A stretch of DNA of 64,000 nucleotides from Trinickia violacea (GCF_005280735.1 NZ_CP040077.1:1674001-1738000), one strand, 5' to 3'. Shown: positions 9,798-18,657, counted from the stretch's first letter. The notes: generated from the letters alone by a model not told the origin. Numbers and translations are program-made.

Positions 9798-10018
9798 GCA
9801 AGCAATCGCGCACCGGGCGTCCGCGGAGCGGGGCGGCCGGCGATGAACCTGGCGACGGAACGGAAACACGGACAGTCAGGTCGCTGGAGTTGCGGCGACT
9901 CTGCCTCAATGCCAGCACGGAACAGCGGCGTACGTAGCGTCCGAGGGCCGGGCAGGCGAGATGCAAAACGGCCGGAACCGGGCGCACGCTTCCGGGACCT
10001 ACCATTCAGGGTATATAG

Positions 10019-10945
10019 ATGAAAATTACAAGAGGCACGAAGGGCTATCGGCGGATCATTCCCTCTATGACGGCACTTGTCGAGTTCGAAGCGGTGGCGC
10101 GGCTTGGCAGTTTCACGAACGCTGCAGGCGAGCTGGGCGTCAGCCAGGCGGCGGTGAGCCGACAGGTCAGGTTCCTCGAGGATACGCTCGGGATCAAGCT
10201 TTTCCACCGACTACATCGTTCAGTGGCGTTGACGAACGAAGGCGAGTCGCTGTATCTCGTGATCGCCGAGTCTATGCAGAAGATTGCGGGAATCTTTGAC
10301 CGCCTATCAACGGGTATGGAGCAGCACGAACTCGTGTTGGCCTCCACTGCCGCGTTTTCGCAACTGCGGCTGCTTCCACGTCTCGCGAACTTGAAAAGGC
10401 TGCAACCCGGGTTGCAGTTGCGGTTGACGACGCAGATGTTCACGGCCGACCTGCGCCACAACGAGGTGGATGTCGCGATCAGGTTTGGTGACGGATCCTG
10501 GAGGGATGGCAGTTCAACCCTCCTGTTCGACGAAGAAGTTTTTCCCGTCTGTTCACCGCGCTGGCTGCGAGAGAACGCCGCACCCGAATCCCTGGAGGAG
10601 CTTGCGCGCTTCCCGCTGATTGAGTCCGATTCGACGTCTGAAGGCTGGATGGGCTGGGAGGAGTGGTTCAACTTGGTCGGCTATCGCCGGGCAAAAGTCA
10701 ACTATGCGCTGCGATGCAGCATCTATACTGATGCCGTTCAGGCCGCGCGGTATGGTCAGGGCGTTGCAATGGGCTGGTCGCGGCTCGTGCACGATCTGCT
10801 CGCGTCCGGTGAGTTAGTGCGACTGGGGACGGCATCATGCAAGCCGTCCGACTCCTATTTCATAATTGTTCCTCATGGCAGGTCCATCTCGTTCTCGATA
10901 GCCGGACTCATCGACTGGTTACGCGACGATCCATCGCCGATCTAG
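10019..10945 (+). CDS. LysR family transcriptional regulator (GcvA-like)
   Basis: The 308-residue protein has an N-terminal winged HTH (VEFEAVARLGSFTNAAGELGVSQAAV is spread over residues 20-45; SRQVRFLEDTLGIKLF follows) and a LysR substrate-binding domain. The layout matches GcvA-type regulators. It is transcribed divergently from the Rieske gene, with a T-N11-A palindrome at 9783-9797 between them, and it precedes the M24 gene. It probably controls the demethylase and itself in response to a pathway amine; the ligand is unknown. Confidence 0.9.
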   Translation: MKITRGTKGYRRIIPSMTALVEFEAVARLGSFTNAAGELGVSQAAVSRQVRFLEDTLGIKLFHRLHRSVALTNEGESLYLVIAESMQKIAGIFDRLSTGMEQHELVLASTAAFSQLRLLPRLANLKRLQPGLQLRLTTQMFTADLRHNEVDVAIRFGDGSWRDGSSTLLFDEEVFPVCSPRWLRENAAPESLEELARFPLIESDSTSEGWMGWEEWFNLVGYRRAKVNYALRCSIYTDAVQAARYGQGVAMGWSRLVHDLLASGELVRLGTASCKPSDSYFIIVPHGRSISFSIAGLIDWLRDDPSPI

Positions 10946-10982
10946 AAGCAACTGGGCCACTGGGAGCAGAAGAAAGTGTCGG

Positions 10983-10997
10983 ATAACTTAAGATTAT
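10983..10997. promoter_or_regulatory. LysR-type operator, copy 3 (degenerate)
   Basis: ATAACTTAAGATTAT lies 126 nt before the chosen start of the M24 gene and continues as GCGAG, against GCAAG after copy 1. Over 20 nt, 16 or so positions match copy 1. The right half (AGATTAT) departs from the ideal AAGTTAT, so binding may be weaker here. Confidence 0.5.
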
Positions 10998-11123
10998 GCG
11001 AGTGGAAAAATAATGAAGTTGACGACCGCATTGGACCTTCCAATACTGGCCGCTTCCGGGTTTCTCTGCGACCGATCCGCTGATCGCAGAACGCCCATGA
11101 GGACACCATGTTTGGGAGAAAGA

Positions 11124-12359
11124 ATGTCGACCGTTAGAACTGTGCATGCGATGACCGAACCGATCGAGACAAGTTGCAATGGTGGAGATCAGGTTCTCGA
11201 GAATGTGCGAACGTACCGGCTAGGTCGCCTGCGCGGGGAACTGCTCAAGAATGACTGTCCTGCGATGATCCTTTATGACCCGGTGAATATCCGGTACGCG
11301 ACGGACTCGTCTAATATGCAGGTCTGGACTGGCCGCAATCCGACTCGATACGTCATTGTGTTTGCCTCGGGGCCGGTCGTCGCGTTCGAATTCCACAACT
11401 GCGAGCATGTATGGCGTGGCATCGACTGCGTGTCAGAGATTCGCGGTGCGACCTGCTGGAACTATTTCAATGCCGGGCCAGAATCGGCGCAACGCGCGCA
11501 GCAATGGGCTGCGGAGATCGTGGAGCTCCTGCGTGACCAGTCCGCCGACATGTGCGTTGCAGCGGACCGCCTGGACCCGGAAGGGGTGTATGCCTTGCAG
11601 AAGCTTGGCGTGCGCGTAATTGACGGGCAGTCAATCGTCGAGCAGGCCAGGTGCGTGAAGTCGGGAGATGAGATTTCCGTCATGCGCAGAGCAATCTCTG
11701 TTTGCGAGCGTGGTATCGAGCGGATGCACGAAGCGCTCGTTCCTGGGATTAGCGAGCAGGAACTGTGGGCACATCTGCACTTTGAGAACGTCCGATACGG
11801 CGGTGAGTGGATCGAGACGCGGCTGCTGGCATCAGGTGAGCGGACGAATCCGTGGATGCAGGAGTGCAGCTCAAAGTTGTTGCGTGCAGGCGAGTTGTTG
11901 GCGTTCGACACGGACCTTGTCGGTCCGTACGGTTACTGCGCGGACATTTCCCGTACGTGGACAGTCGGTCATGTCCCCCCGACTGACGATCAGAGGCGGC
12001 TGTATGCGGCTGCTCACGAGCAACTCCATTTCAACATGGATTTGTTGCGCGTTGGCATGACCTTTCGCGAGTTTTCGCAGCGCAGCTGGAAGATACCGAC
12101 GCAGTACGCGCGCAATCGTTACAGTTGTGTGGCGCACGGCATTGGCCTGGTCGACGAGTACCCGTCGATCGCTCACTATTCGGACTGGGAGAGTGGGGGA
12201 TATGACGGGCACTTCCAGAGCGGAATGGCCCTGTGCATTGAAAGCTATATTGGTGCCGAGAATGGTGGTGAAGGGGTAAAACTGGAGCAGCAGGTGTTGC
12301 TGACCGAAGCTGGTTGTGAACCGCTGTCCAGTTTTCCTTTCGAAAGCACGTGGCTTTGA
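11124..12359 (+). CDS. dddP: DddP-family M24 metalloenzyme (putative DMSP lyase or related betaine lyase)
   Basis: The start at 11124 has GGGAGAAAG just upstream and gives 411 residues; an upstream ATG at 11013 would add 37. The protein has the creatinase/prolidase fold of family M24. Its metal site reads D262, D264, D274 (FDTDLVGPYGYCADISR), H338, E373 and E388. As I recall them, the metal ligands of the characterised DddP from Ruegeria lacuscaerulensis are D295, D297, D307, H371, E406 and E421, the same spacing throughout at a constant offset of 33. Its proposed catalytic Asp377 and pocket Tyr366 map to D344 and Y333 here. DddP cleaves dimethylsulfoniopropionate to dimethylsulfide and acrylate. 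An inland betaine locus makes another onium substrate possible. Confidence 0.75.
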   Translation: MSTVRTVHAMTEPIETSCNGGDQVLENVRTYRLGRLRGELLKNDCPAMILYDPVNIRYATDSSNMQVWTGRNPTRYVIVFASGPVVAFEFHNCEHVWRGIDCVSEIRGATCWNYFNAGPESAQRAQQWAAEIVELLRDQSADMCVAADRLDPEGVYALQKLGVRVIDGQSIVEQARCVKSGDEISVMRRAISVCERGIERMHEALVPGISEQELWAHLHFENVRYGGEWIETRLLASGERTNPWMQECSSKLLRAGELLAFDTDLVGPYGYCADISRTWTVGHVPPTDDQRRLYAAAHEQLHFNMDLLRVGMTFREFSQRSWKIPTQYARNRYSCVAHGIGLVDEYPSIAHYSDWESGGYDGHFQSGMALCIESYIGAENGGEGVKLEQQVLLTEAGCEPLSSFPFESTWL

Positions 12360-12376
12360 CGAGACAGGGAGGTGCC

Positions 12377-13360
12377 GTGACCAGCATCCATGAAGCGTTT
12401 GCACTTTGCAAAAATGCAGCCCTGGCGAGTGGTGCATCGGACGACGTTGCGACTTCGCTCGCGACCGCGACGATTGCGGCAGAGTGTCGGGGTCAAACCT
12501 CCGTTGGCATCAGCCATTTTCTCGACTACCTCGACGCAATGAAGGATGGCCGGCTTGATGGACGTGCGATTCCATTAATCGAACGGCCAAAGGCAGCGAT
12601 GTTCCGCTCGGACGCTCGAGGGGGCATCGCTCATCTTGGGTTCGACCACGTCTTCGACGAGTTTGTGGAGGCGGTTCGCAGTTGCGGAGTCGCCGTTTTC
12701 TCGCAGAAGAACGCCTATACATGCGGTGCCCTCGGCTACTATGTTGAACGACTGGCGGAAGCGGGCCTCGTCGCTCTGGCTGCGGCAAACGCGACGGCAT
12801 TGATGGCTGCAGTTGGGGCGAAGCGTGCCATTTATGGCACGAATCCGCTGGCGTTCGCCGCGCCACAGGAAGGCGGCCCGGTGTTGCTGATCGACCAGGC
12901 CTCGAGCGCGACCGCGTACGTCAATATCAGGCAGGCCGCAGAGGAGGGCAAGACGTTGCCGGACGGCTGGGCTATCGACAGCGAAGGGATGCCGACGCGC
13001 GATCCTGTTGCCGCACTCGCCGGCGCCCTTCTGCCTTTTGGTGGGATCCGGGGCGGCAATATTGCACTGATGGTCGAAGTGCTGGCTGCGATGTCCGGGG
13101 GCAACTGGTCACTGGAAGCGCCATCGTTTTTGCACGGAAGTCAAAGCCCGGGCGTGGGCCTTAGTGTCATCGCACTTGATCCCGCGTTGCTAGATCCGGA
13201 ATTCGCAGCGCGGCTAGCCAGGCAACTTGAGACGCTGCACGTAGTCCACGGGGTTTTTATTCCCGGATCGGAAAAGGCGGAGGCGCTGAAGGCGTCGGGT
13301 GCGGATGGTCTCTCGATCGACCCGATGATCCTGCAGAAGCTGCAGGTCATCGCGGCCTGA
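12377..13360 (+). CDS. LDH2/MDH2-family NAD(P)-dependent oxidoreductase (DpkA-like)
   Basis: The 327-residue protein belongs to the malate/L-lactate dehydrogenase type 2 family, shown by GISHFLDYLDAM, SQKNAYTCGALGYYVERLAEAGLVAL over residues about 110-135, and YGTNPLAFAAP. Members include delta1-piperideine-2-carboxylate/pyrroline-2-carboxylate reductases (DpkA), which make L-proline or L-pipecolate. The GTG start is preceded by GAGGTGCC and lies 17 nt after the M24 gene, so they form an operon. With the proline-racemase-family enzyme next door, reduction of pyrroline-2-carboxylate to proline is the most coherent role. Malate, lactate or ureidoglycolate dehydrogenase are alternatives. Confidence 0.8.
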   Translation: MTSIHEAFALCKNAALASGASDDVATSLATATIAAECRGQTSVGISHFLDYLDAMKDGRLDGRAIPLIERPKAAMFRSDARGGIAHLGFDHVFDEFVEAVRSCGVAVFSQKNAYTCGALGYYVERLAEAGLVALAAANATALMAAVGAKRAIYGTNPLAFAAPQEGGPVLLIDQASSATAYVNIRQAAEEGKTLPDGWAIDSEGMPTRDPVAALAGALLPFGGIRGGNIALMVEVLAAMSGGNWSLEAPSFLHGSQSPGVGLSVIALDPALLDPEFAARLARQLETLHVVHGVFIPGSEKAEALKASGADGLSIDPMILQKLQVIAA

Positions 13361-13415
13361 CAACGCGGCGTCCGCGCGCGCCAATCGAAGGGTGGCCGCG
13401 CTTTCTATCGAGGAC

Positions 13416-13441
13416 GGGCCGCCCTTTCTACAGAGCGGCCC
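13416..13441. terminator. Hairpin between convergent genes
   Basis: GGGCCGC and GCGGCCC form a 7-bp GC-only stem around a 12-nt loop in the gap between the convergent genes at 12377-13360 and 13463-14521. No T-run is present; the role is inferred from position. Confidence 0.35.
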
Positions 13442-13462
13442 ATTCGACACTGGTACTCCCCG

Positions 13463-14521
13463 TTACTTTACTGCCCAGATATCCCCAATGGTGTAGCCGT
13501 TCACGAACGGGTCGGTGGGGTCGAGAACGTACGTGCTGTAGCCAGTGATCCAGGACTGGCCGCCGATTGTGGGCACAACCGCCGTGTAGTCGCCGATCCG
13601 GGTTTCTCCGACAAGCCGGCCGTTCCATGGAATCCCAAGCGGGCTTTCGTTGCGGAAGAGTTCGCCGACTTTAAGTTGGCCTTTCGCGTGAAGCGTTGCC
13701 ATCTTCGCGCACATGCCGGTCCCGCAGGGGCACCGGTCCAACGTACCGGTCCATGTTGCGGGATTGTCGAAATCGACAGGACCACTCGCCACTGTCACGG
13801 CATTCTTCCAGTTGTACGGAGAATTGTCGATCTGTCCAGATAACTGCGAGATAGTGATGCCAATCCCGGGGTAATCGGGATGCGCTACCGGGAGCTGTTC
13901 CTGTGCCGCCTTCAGGATCAGCGACGAAACGCGGGTGATCTCGCGTCCCATCTCCGGAACCAGTCTGAGGGATTCGAACTGCCGAACGTCCGCGATAACG
14001 TAGAACATGCCGCCCCAACCCACGTCCACCGTGACCTTGCCGAGATGCGGCACGTCTATCACGGCGTCGAGATGCGCCGCGAAAGCCGGCACGTTCCGGA
14101 AGGTCACCTGGGTTACCTTGCCGTTGCTGCATTCGGCGCGAATGCCGATGAGCCCTGCAGGGGACTCCAACTGAAACTCGGTCACCGGCTCCTGCATCGG
14201 GATCATTCCGGTTTCCAGCAAAACAGTGGCGACGGAGATCGTATTTCCTCCGCTCATGAGCGGGTATTCCACCTGCTCCATGATGATGTAGCCGGCAGCC
14301 GCATCAGGATGCTTCGGCGGAACGATCAGGTTGCAGCACAGAGGGGGATAGCCGCGGGGCTCCCGGAGCATGAACAGACGAAGCTGATCATCGTTCTGTT
14401 CAAGCCATCTCATTTGCTCATAGACCGAATTTCCCGGGATATGAGGCACACCGCCTGTAATCACCCGCATGGGTTCGCCTGAATGCGTGTCCACTGCGTT
14501 AATGGTTCTCTTGAAAGCCAT
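13463..14521 (-). CDS. Proline racemase family enzyme with Ser at the first catalytic position
   Basis: The chosen start (MAFKRTINAVDTHSGEPMRV) gives 352 residues and fits the family N-terminus. The second catalytic cysteine is present in DRCPCGTG. The first, usually in MCGH, is replaced by Ser in MSGGNTISV. Ser/Cys or Cys/Thr pairs are described for hydroxyproline dehydratase-type members (trans-3-hydroxy-L-proline dehydratase), while Cys/Cys is typical of racemases and epimerases. Dehydration of a 3-hydroxyproline would give pyrroline-2-carboxylate, the substrate of the DpkA-like enzyme nearby. A degenerate match to the LysR operator (TTTACTTGCAGGT, near 14653) lies upstream but is too weak to call. 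Confidence 0.83.
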   Translation of the reverse strand: MAFKRTINAVDTHSGEPMRVITGGVPHIPGNSVYEQMRWLEQNDDQLRLFMLREPRGYPPLCCNLIVPPKHPDAAAGYIIMEQVEYPLMSGGNTISVATVLLETGMIPMQEPVTEFQLESPAGLIGIRAECSNGKVTQVTFRNVPAFAAHLDAVIDVPHLGKVTVDVGWGGMFYVIADVRQFESLRLVPEMGREITRVSSLILKAAQEQLPVAHPDYPGIGITISQLSGQIDNSPYNWKNAVTVASGPVDFDNPATWTGTLDRCPCGTGMCAKMATLHAKGQLKVGELFRNESPLGIPWNGRLVGETRIGDYTAVVPTIGGQSWITGYSTYVLDPTDPFVNGYTIGDIWAVK

Positions 14522-14734
14522 GCCAATTCCAGAAGTGAGTTGTTGACCGCGACACTGAGCTACTGGCACCACGACATCGAATGCCTACCCTGAAGTTTCA
14601 GGGAGTAATTGACCGTTAGAAAGTAGCATCAATGCGCTTTAACCTTTACTTGCAGGTGCGTGAAACTGTATGTGGCCAAGCGCAAGTGTATCGGCCTACA
14701 CGAATGACATAGGGGACAACAGGCGGGCTACCTG

Positions 14735-14760
14735 AAAAAAACGCCGGCGCAAGGCCGGCG
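14735..14760 (-). terminator. Rho-independent terminator after fdhA
   Basis: Read on the minus strand, CGCCGGC-CTTGC-GCCGGCG is followed by seven T (the run of A at 14735-14741). This is a complete intrinsic terminator 107 nt beyond the stop of the formaldehyde dehydrogenase gene. It also insulates the racemase-family gene that starts downstream on the same strand. Confidence 0.85.
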
Positions 14761-14867
14761 CAAATTCCACATTCCCCTTGGAGATCGGTTTGACCGAGCC
14801 ACCCCAACGCTGCTCAGTCCAAACATTGGCTCGCCGGAACGAGATTGCGTCCAGAAGACGGCTCGAA

Positions 14868-16070
14868 TCAGGCCGCCGCCTTCAGGCTACCGTGCGGATC
14901 AATGACGAATTTCTTGGGAACGCCGGAATCGAATTCAGCGTACCCCTCTGGCGCCTGGTCGAGTGAGATGACCGTCACGTTGACGACGTCTGCTACGTTG
15001 ATCCGGTCCCAGAGGATCGCCTGCATCAGGTTTCGGTTGTACTTCATCACGGGCGTCTGTCCCGTGAAGAAGGAATGTGACTTCGCCCAACCGAGGCCGA
15101 GGCGAACCGAAAGGCTGCCTTTCTGGGCTGCCGGATCTGCCGCGCCCGGATCATCCGTGACATACAGGCCTGGAATACCGATCTTGCCTGCGACTCGGGT
15201 CACCTCCATCAAGGAGTTGAGCACTGTTGCCGGGGCCTCGATCTGTGAGCCGGAATGGCCGTGCCCACGGGCCTCGAAGCCGACGCAATCAATGGCACAG
15301 TCCACCTCGGGCTCACCGAGCAGACTCGCGATCTGTTCGGCAAGGGACGCGTCCTCTGAAAGGTCGACCGTTTCAAACCCGACGCGGCGGGCGTGCTCCA
15401 GCCGCTTCGGGTTCACATCGCCGATGATGGTGACCGCCGCGCCCAGGAGCCGTGCCGCTGCAGCAGCGGCGAGGCCAACTGGTCCCGCCCCCGCGACATA
15501 CACGGTGGTTCCCGGCGCCACGCCGGCCGTCACAGCACCGTGGTACCCGGTGGGAAGAATGTCAGAGAGGCAGGTGAGGTCGCGGATCTTGGACATCGCC
15601 GCGTCGCGATCAGGGAATTTGAGCAGGTTAAAGTCCGCATAGGGAACCATGACGTATTCCGCCTGACCGCCGATCCATCCACCCATATCTACATAGCCAT
15701 ACGCCCCACCGGGGCGCGCCGGATTCACATTCAGGCAGACACCGGTATTCTGGGACTTACACATCGGGCAACGACCACAGGCGACGTTGAACGGGACCGA
15801 GACCAGATCGCCCTTCTTGAGGGTCAGCACGTCGGAGCCGACCTCGATCACCTCACCCGTTATCTCGTGGCCGAGGACCAGTCCTGCCTGAGCTGTCGTC
15901 CGGCCGCGAACCATGTGCTGGTCGGATCCGCAAATGTTGGTGGTCACGACGCGCAGAATGACGCCATGGTTAGCCTTCCGGCCTGCGGGATCAGACAGTT
16001 GCGGAAGCGCGATGCTCTGCACCTCCACTTTGCCGGGACCTATGTAAACGACTCCGCGATTTCCTGACAT
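14868..16070 (-). CDS. fdhA: Glutathione-independent formaldehyde dehydrogenase (zinc, NAD)
   Basis: The 400-residue product is a medium-chain zinc alcohol dehydrogenase: catalytic zinc region NICGSDQHMV and GHEITGEVIEVG, structural-zinc cysteines in ACGRCPMCKSQNTGVC, and a Rossmann motif VAGAGPVGLAAAAAA. Length and the pattern GHGHSGSQIEAPATVLN match Pseudomonas putida-type FdhA. Of two adjacent ATGs the second (16070) has AGGAG at better spacing. It would oxidise formaldehyde released by the Rieske demethylase, which supports oxidative N-demethylation as the job of this locus. The reductase gene lies immediately upstream on the same strand. Confidence 0.9.
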   Translation of the reverse strand: MSGNRGVVYIGPGKVEVQSIALPQLSDPAGRKANHGVILRVVTTNICGSDQHMVRGRTTAQAGLVLGHEITGEVIEVGSDVLTLKKGDLVSVPFNVACGRCPMCKSQNTGVCLNVNPARPGGAYGYVDMGGWIGGQAEYVMVPYADFNLLKFPDRDAAMSKIRDLTCLSDILPTGYHGAVTAGVAPGTTVYVAGAGPVGLAAAAAARLLGAAVTIIGDVNPKRLEHARRVGFETVDLSEDASLAEQIASLLGEPEVDCAIDCVGFEARGHGHSGSQIEAPATVLNSLMEVTRVAGKIGIPGLYVTDDPGAADPAAQKGSLSVRLGLGWAKSHSFFTGQTPVMKYNRNLMQAILWDRINVADVVNVTVISLDQAPEGYAEFDSGVPKKFVIDPHGSLKAAA

Positions 16071-16177
16071 CATGTCTCCTGATTGCGTCTCGTTGACGTG
16101 AGGCAAAATTCAGAGGTGGTAGCCCAGGCCTGACGGCCGGGTCGGGTCTCGGTCCTGCCTCCTTTCTCCCTGCGGTA

Positions 16178-17308
16178 TCAAAGATCCAGCAGCAGATCGG
16201 ATGTTGGTCGACTACAGCACAGCAGACGGAATCCCTTCTGGACTTCCCTGTCGCGAATACCGCCCTGGTGATTCATGTCGACCGTGCCCTCAAGTACCCT
16301 GGTCTTGCATGTACCGCAGATTCCTTGACTGCAGGAGGAGGGAATTGGGACACCGGCCTTCTTTGCGGCAGCAAGAACCGTTTCTGACGCGCTCATCGTG
16401 AATGACCGCGACGAGCGCGAGAGTTTGACGGTATAGGTCGCCTGGGCGGCATCGCTAGCAGGCTCGACTGCCTGCGAGGCAACTTCTTCCGCGAAGTTGA
16501 AGCTTTCCTGGTGATAGCGGTCTGGGTTGTGACCGCCCTCGTGCAGCAGTTGCCGGACTGCGCTCATATAGCCGCCGGGGCCGCATGTGAAAATCTCACG
16601 CTCCGCAAAATCTGGGACGCATTCCTGTAGAAACTTAAGGCTTAGGCGACCGGTCGGGCCGGTCCAGTCTGGTTCGTCGCCTAGGCCTTCGCAGACGGAC
16701 AAAACGCGCAGGCGAGGGGACAGCGTCGCGAGGTGTGCGAGTTCGTTGCGAAAAATGATGTCCGACGGAGTTCGCGCGCTGTGCACGAAGACAATGTCGC
16801 GGTCCAGTCCGAGGTCGATGCTGGCGCGCGTCATCGACATCAGCGGAGTAACGCCTGATCCAGCCGACAGAAACAGAAACTTCGGAGCAACCGCGTCGAT
16901 CGGCGTGAACCGACCGGACGGCCCATAAGCTCGCAAACGGGTCCCCGGCTTCATGTTGTCGTGAAGCCAGTTCGACATCACGCCATCCGGTGCTCGCTTC
17001 ACCGTGATCGATAGGAGGTAAGGGCGGGTTGGAGGGGACGAGATCGTGTAACAGCGCTCAACCGCCCGCTCGCCCACCCGCGCCGAGACGGTCATGAATT
17101 GACCCGGTTCGAAGCGCACCGGCAAACCATCCTCAGTGCAAAACTGGAAAGTCTTGACGTCGTGAGTCTCGTCGATGACACGACAGCACGTTAGCGTCAG
17201 CTGCTCATTGCTCGGCCAGAGCCGACCGCCATGTTCCCATGTGCTTGCGCTCACGAGTCTATCAGTCGTCCTGATAGGACGGTCAAGAAGTCTGTCTGGT
17301 GAATTCAT
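16178..17308 (-). CDS. GbcB-type ferredoxin-NAD(P)H reductase of the Rieske demethylase
   Basis: The 376-residue protein has an FAD-binding domain (RCYTISSPPTRPYLLSITVK), an NAD domain (LFLSAGSGVTPLMSM, FTCGPGGYM) and a C-terminal plant-type 2Fe-2S domain (CSQGICGTC, then LLCCSRP). This FAD-NAD-2Fe2S order is that of GbcB and Stc-type reductases. It is separated from the oxygenase by about 6.5 kb but is followed by fdhA, consistent with one demethylation pathway. The promoter region towards the divergent LysR gene contains operator copy 2. Confidence 0.88.
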   Translation of the reverse strand: MNSPDRLLDRPIRTTDRLVSASTWEHGGRLWPSNEQLTLTCCRVIDETHDVKTFQFCTEDGLPVRFEPGQFMTVSARVGERAVERCYTISSPPTRPYLLSITVKRAPDGVMSNWLHDNMKPGTRLRAYGPSGRFTPIDAVAPKFLFLSAGSGVTPLMSMTRASIDLGLDRDIVFVHSARTPSDIIFRNELAHLATLSPRLRVLSVCEGLGDEPDWTGPTGRLSLKFLQECVPDFAEREIFTCGPGGYMSAVRQLLHEGGHNPDRYHQESFNFAEEVASQAVEPASDAAQATYTVKLSRSSRSFTMSASETVLAAAKKAGVPIPSSCSQGICGTCKTRVLEGTVDMNHQGGIRDREVQKGFRLLCCSRPTSDLLLDL

Positions 17309-17496
17309 GTCTCGATTTGGAGCGCCGCCTTGGAACCAATACTCAGACGACCGGTGCGAAAAGGCCGCCTTTGCCGCGAGGGGAGCGAACGACAGGCCGA
17401 AGCTTCGTTGGCGTTGCTGGCCAGGGTGTGATTCGCTTTACGCTGAGTATCGGATCGCAAGAAATTAGCGTCAACCCGCTTTATTTTCGCTTTGGC

Positions 17497-17511
17497 ATTA
17501 CTTCAAGTTAT
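17497..17511. promoter_or_regulatory. LysR-type operator, copy 2
   Basis: ATTACTTCAAGTTAT differs from copy 1 only at the central base and has the same T-N11-A symmetry. It lies in the 347-nt divergent region between the reductase gene and the LysR gene at 17656, so it could control both. Confidence 0.6.
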
Positions 17512-17655
17512 CCGAGCAGGCCGCACCTTTTGCCGCTGGCGAAAACCGGGTCGGGATCCTGGCGTTCACCAGTTTTCGGGGCCAACATGCCACAGCCGTC
17601 GTCTTTCGCTCGCGTGCCGCTCGTGCTACATTCAGCGGCCACGTATTCGTCAACC

Positions 17656-18657
17656 ATGAAAGAAAGCACACCTGAACTGTATCCCGACTGGGACCTGCTT
17701 GCCAGCTGGGTGGCTGTCGTAGAGGCCGGCTCGATCTCCGACGCCGCGAACCGCTTGGCCATATCTCAAGCGGGCGTTTCGCATCGGATCAAGGTGCTGG
17801 AGACGATTCTCGATACCACGCTCCTTGATCGCACGACGCGCCCAGCGCGACCGACTGCAGCTGGGCAGCGACTGTTCGAGCATGCAACGGTATTGCTCCA
17901 GGGCGCAGACCAGATGATAGAGAGCGTGCGGAATGTGACGAGAGCCAAGAGGGTGGTCGTGCGGCTGGGCTGCGTGGATTCGTTCGCCGCGACCATTGGC
18001 CCAGTCATCTACCGGGCGCTCTCCGGCACGTCTCACCAGATCCGTCTTTGGTCGGGTATTACTCCCACGCTTGATACGCAACTCGAGGCTCGCCAACTCG
18101 ATATGGCGGTCACGACCACGAGCTTTTCTCAAACCCCAGGAATTCGCAGGCAGAAGCTGTTTGCCGAGCCGTACGTTGTCGTGCTACCCAAAAACTTCGA
18201 AGTCGACCGGTTTACGACGCTTGCCGCGCTCAGCCGAAACCTGCAATTCATCCGCTACAGTGCGCGTTCGGTCATCGGGCAGCACATTGATGCCTATCTG
18301 GCGTCCAATGGGGAGCACATCGAGCGGTCATGTGAATTCGACGCGACGGATCCGGTACTCAGTCTCGTTGCCGCAGGGTTGGGATTCGCGGTGACGACGC
18401 CGCTGTGCGTTTGGCAATCCCGGCACTACGTGCCGGACATTCGAGTCATCCAGTTGTCGTCGTTCTCTCGAAATGGTAGACCGTATGACAATCCAAGCCG
18501 CTCGTTCTACCTGGGCTTCCGCGAAAACGAGCTTGGACATTTGCCCGCCGATATGTTCGAGCTGCTTCGCCGGACCTTCGAGCGGCAGGTTTCGCGTGAC
18601 ATCGCGCAGGCATTGTCATTAAGACACGAAGATGTATGTCTTTCAGCGAGCGAATAG
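17656..18657 (+). CDS. LysR family transcriptional regulator
   Basis: The start at MKESTPELYPDWDLL gives 333 residues and a standard LysR arrangement: HTH at about 15-75 (SISDAANRLAISQAGVSHR) and an effector domain to the end. The open frame extends 119 codons further upstream, but that part has no LysR features and runs through the operator. It is divergent from the reductase-fdhA unit. Its tail (residues about 290-333) is longer and more polar than usual. It is a candidate regulator for the demethylation genes, together with the LysR at 10019. Confidence 0.88.
   Translation: MKESTPELYPDWDLLASWVAVVEAGSISDAANRLAISQAGVSHRIKVLETILDTTLLDRTTRPARPTAAGQRLFEHATVLLQGADQMIESVRNVTRAKRVVVRLGCVDSFAATIGPVIYRALSGTSHQIRLWSGITPTLDTQLEARQLDMAVTTTSFSQTPGIRRQKLFAEPYVVVLPKNFEVDRFTTLAALSRNLQFIRYSARSVIGQHIDAYLASNGEHIERSCEFDATDPVLSLVAAGLGFAVTTPLCVWQSRHYVPDIRVIQLSSFSRNGRPYDNPSRSFYLGFRENELGHLPADMFELLRRTFERQVSRDIAQALSLRHEDVCLSASE

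Noticed and set aside
8251..9846. 531-residue open frame on the plus strand
   Set aside because: It is antisense to the Rieske oxygenase on the minus strand, whose metal-binding motifs and ribosome site are clear. The long frame results from GC-rich codon use.
17299..17655. Upstream extension of the LysR gene by 119 codons
   Set aside because: It crosses the operator and has no LysR-like content; the HTH fits a start at 17656.
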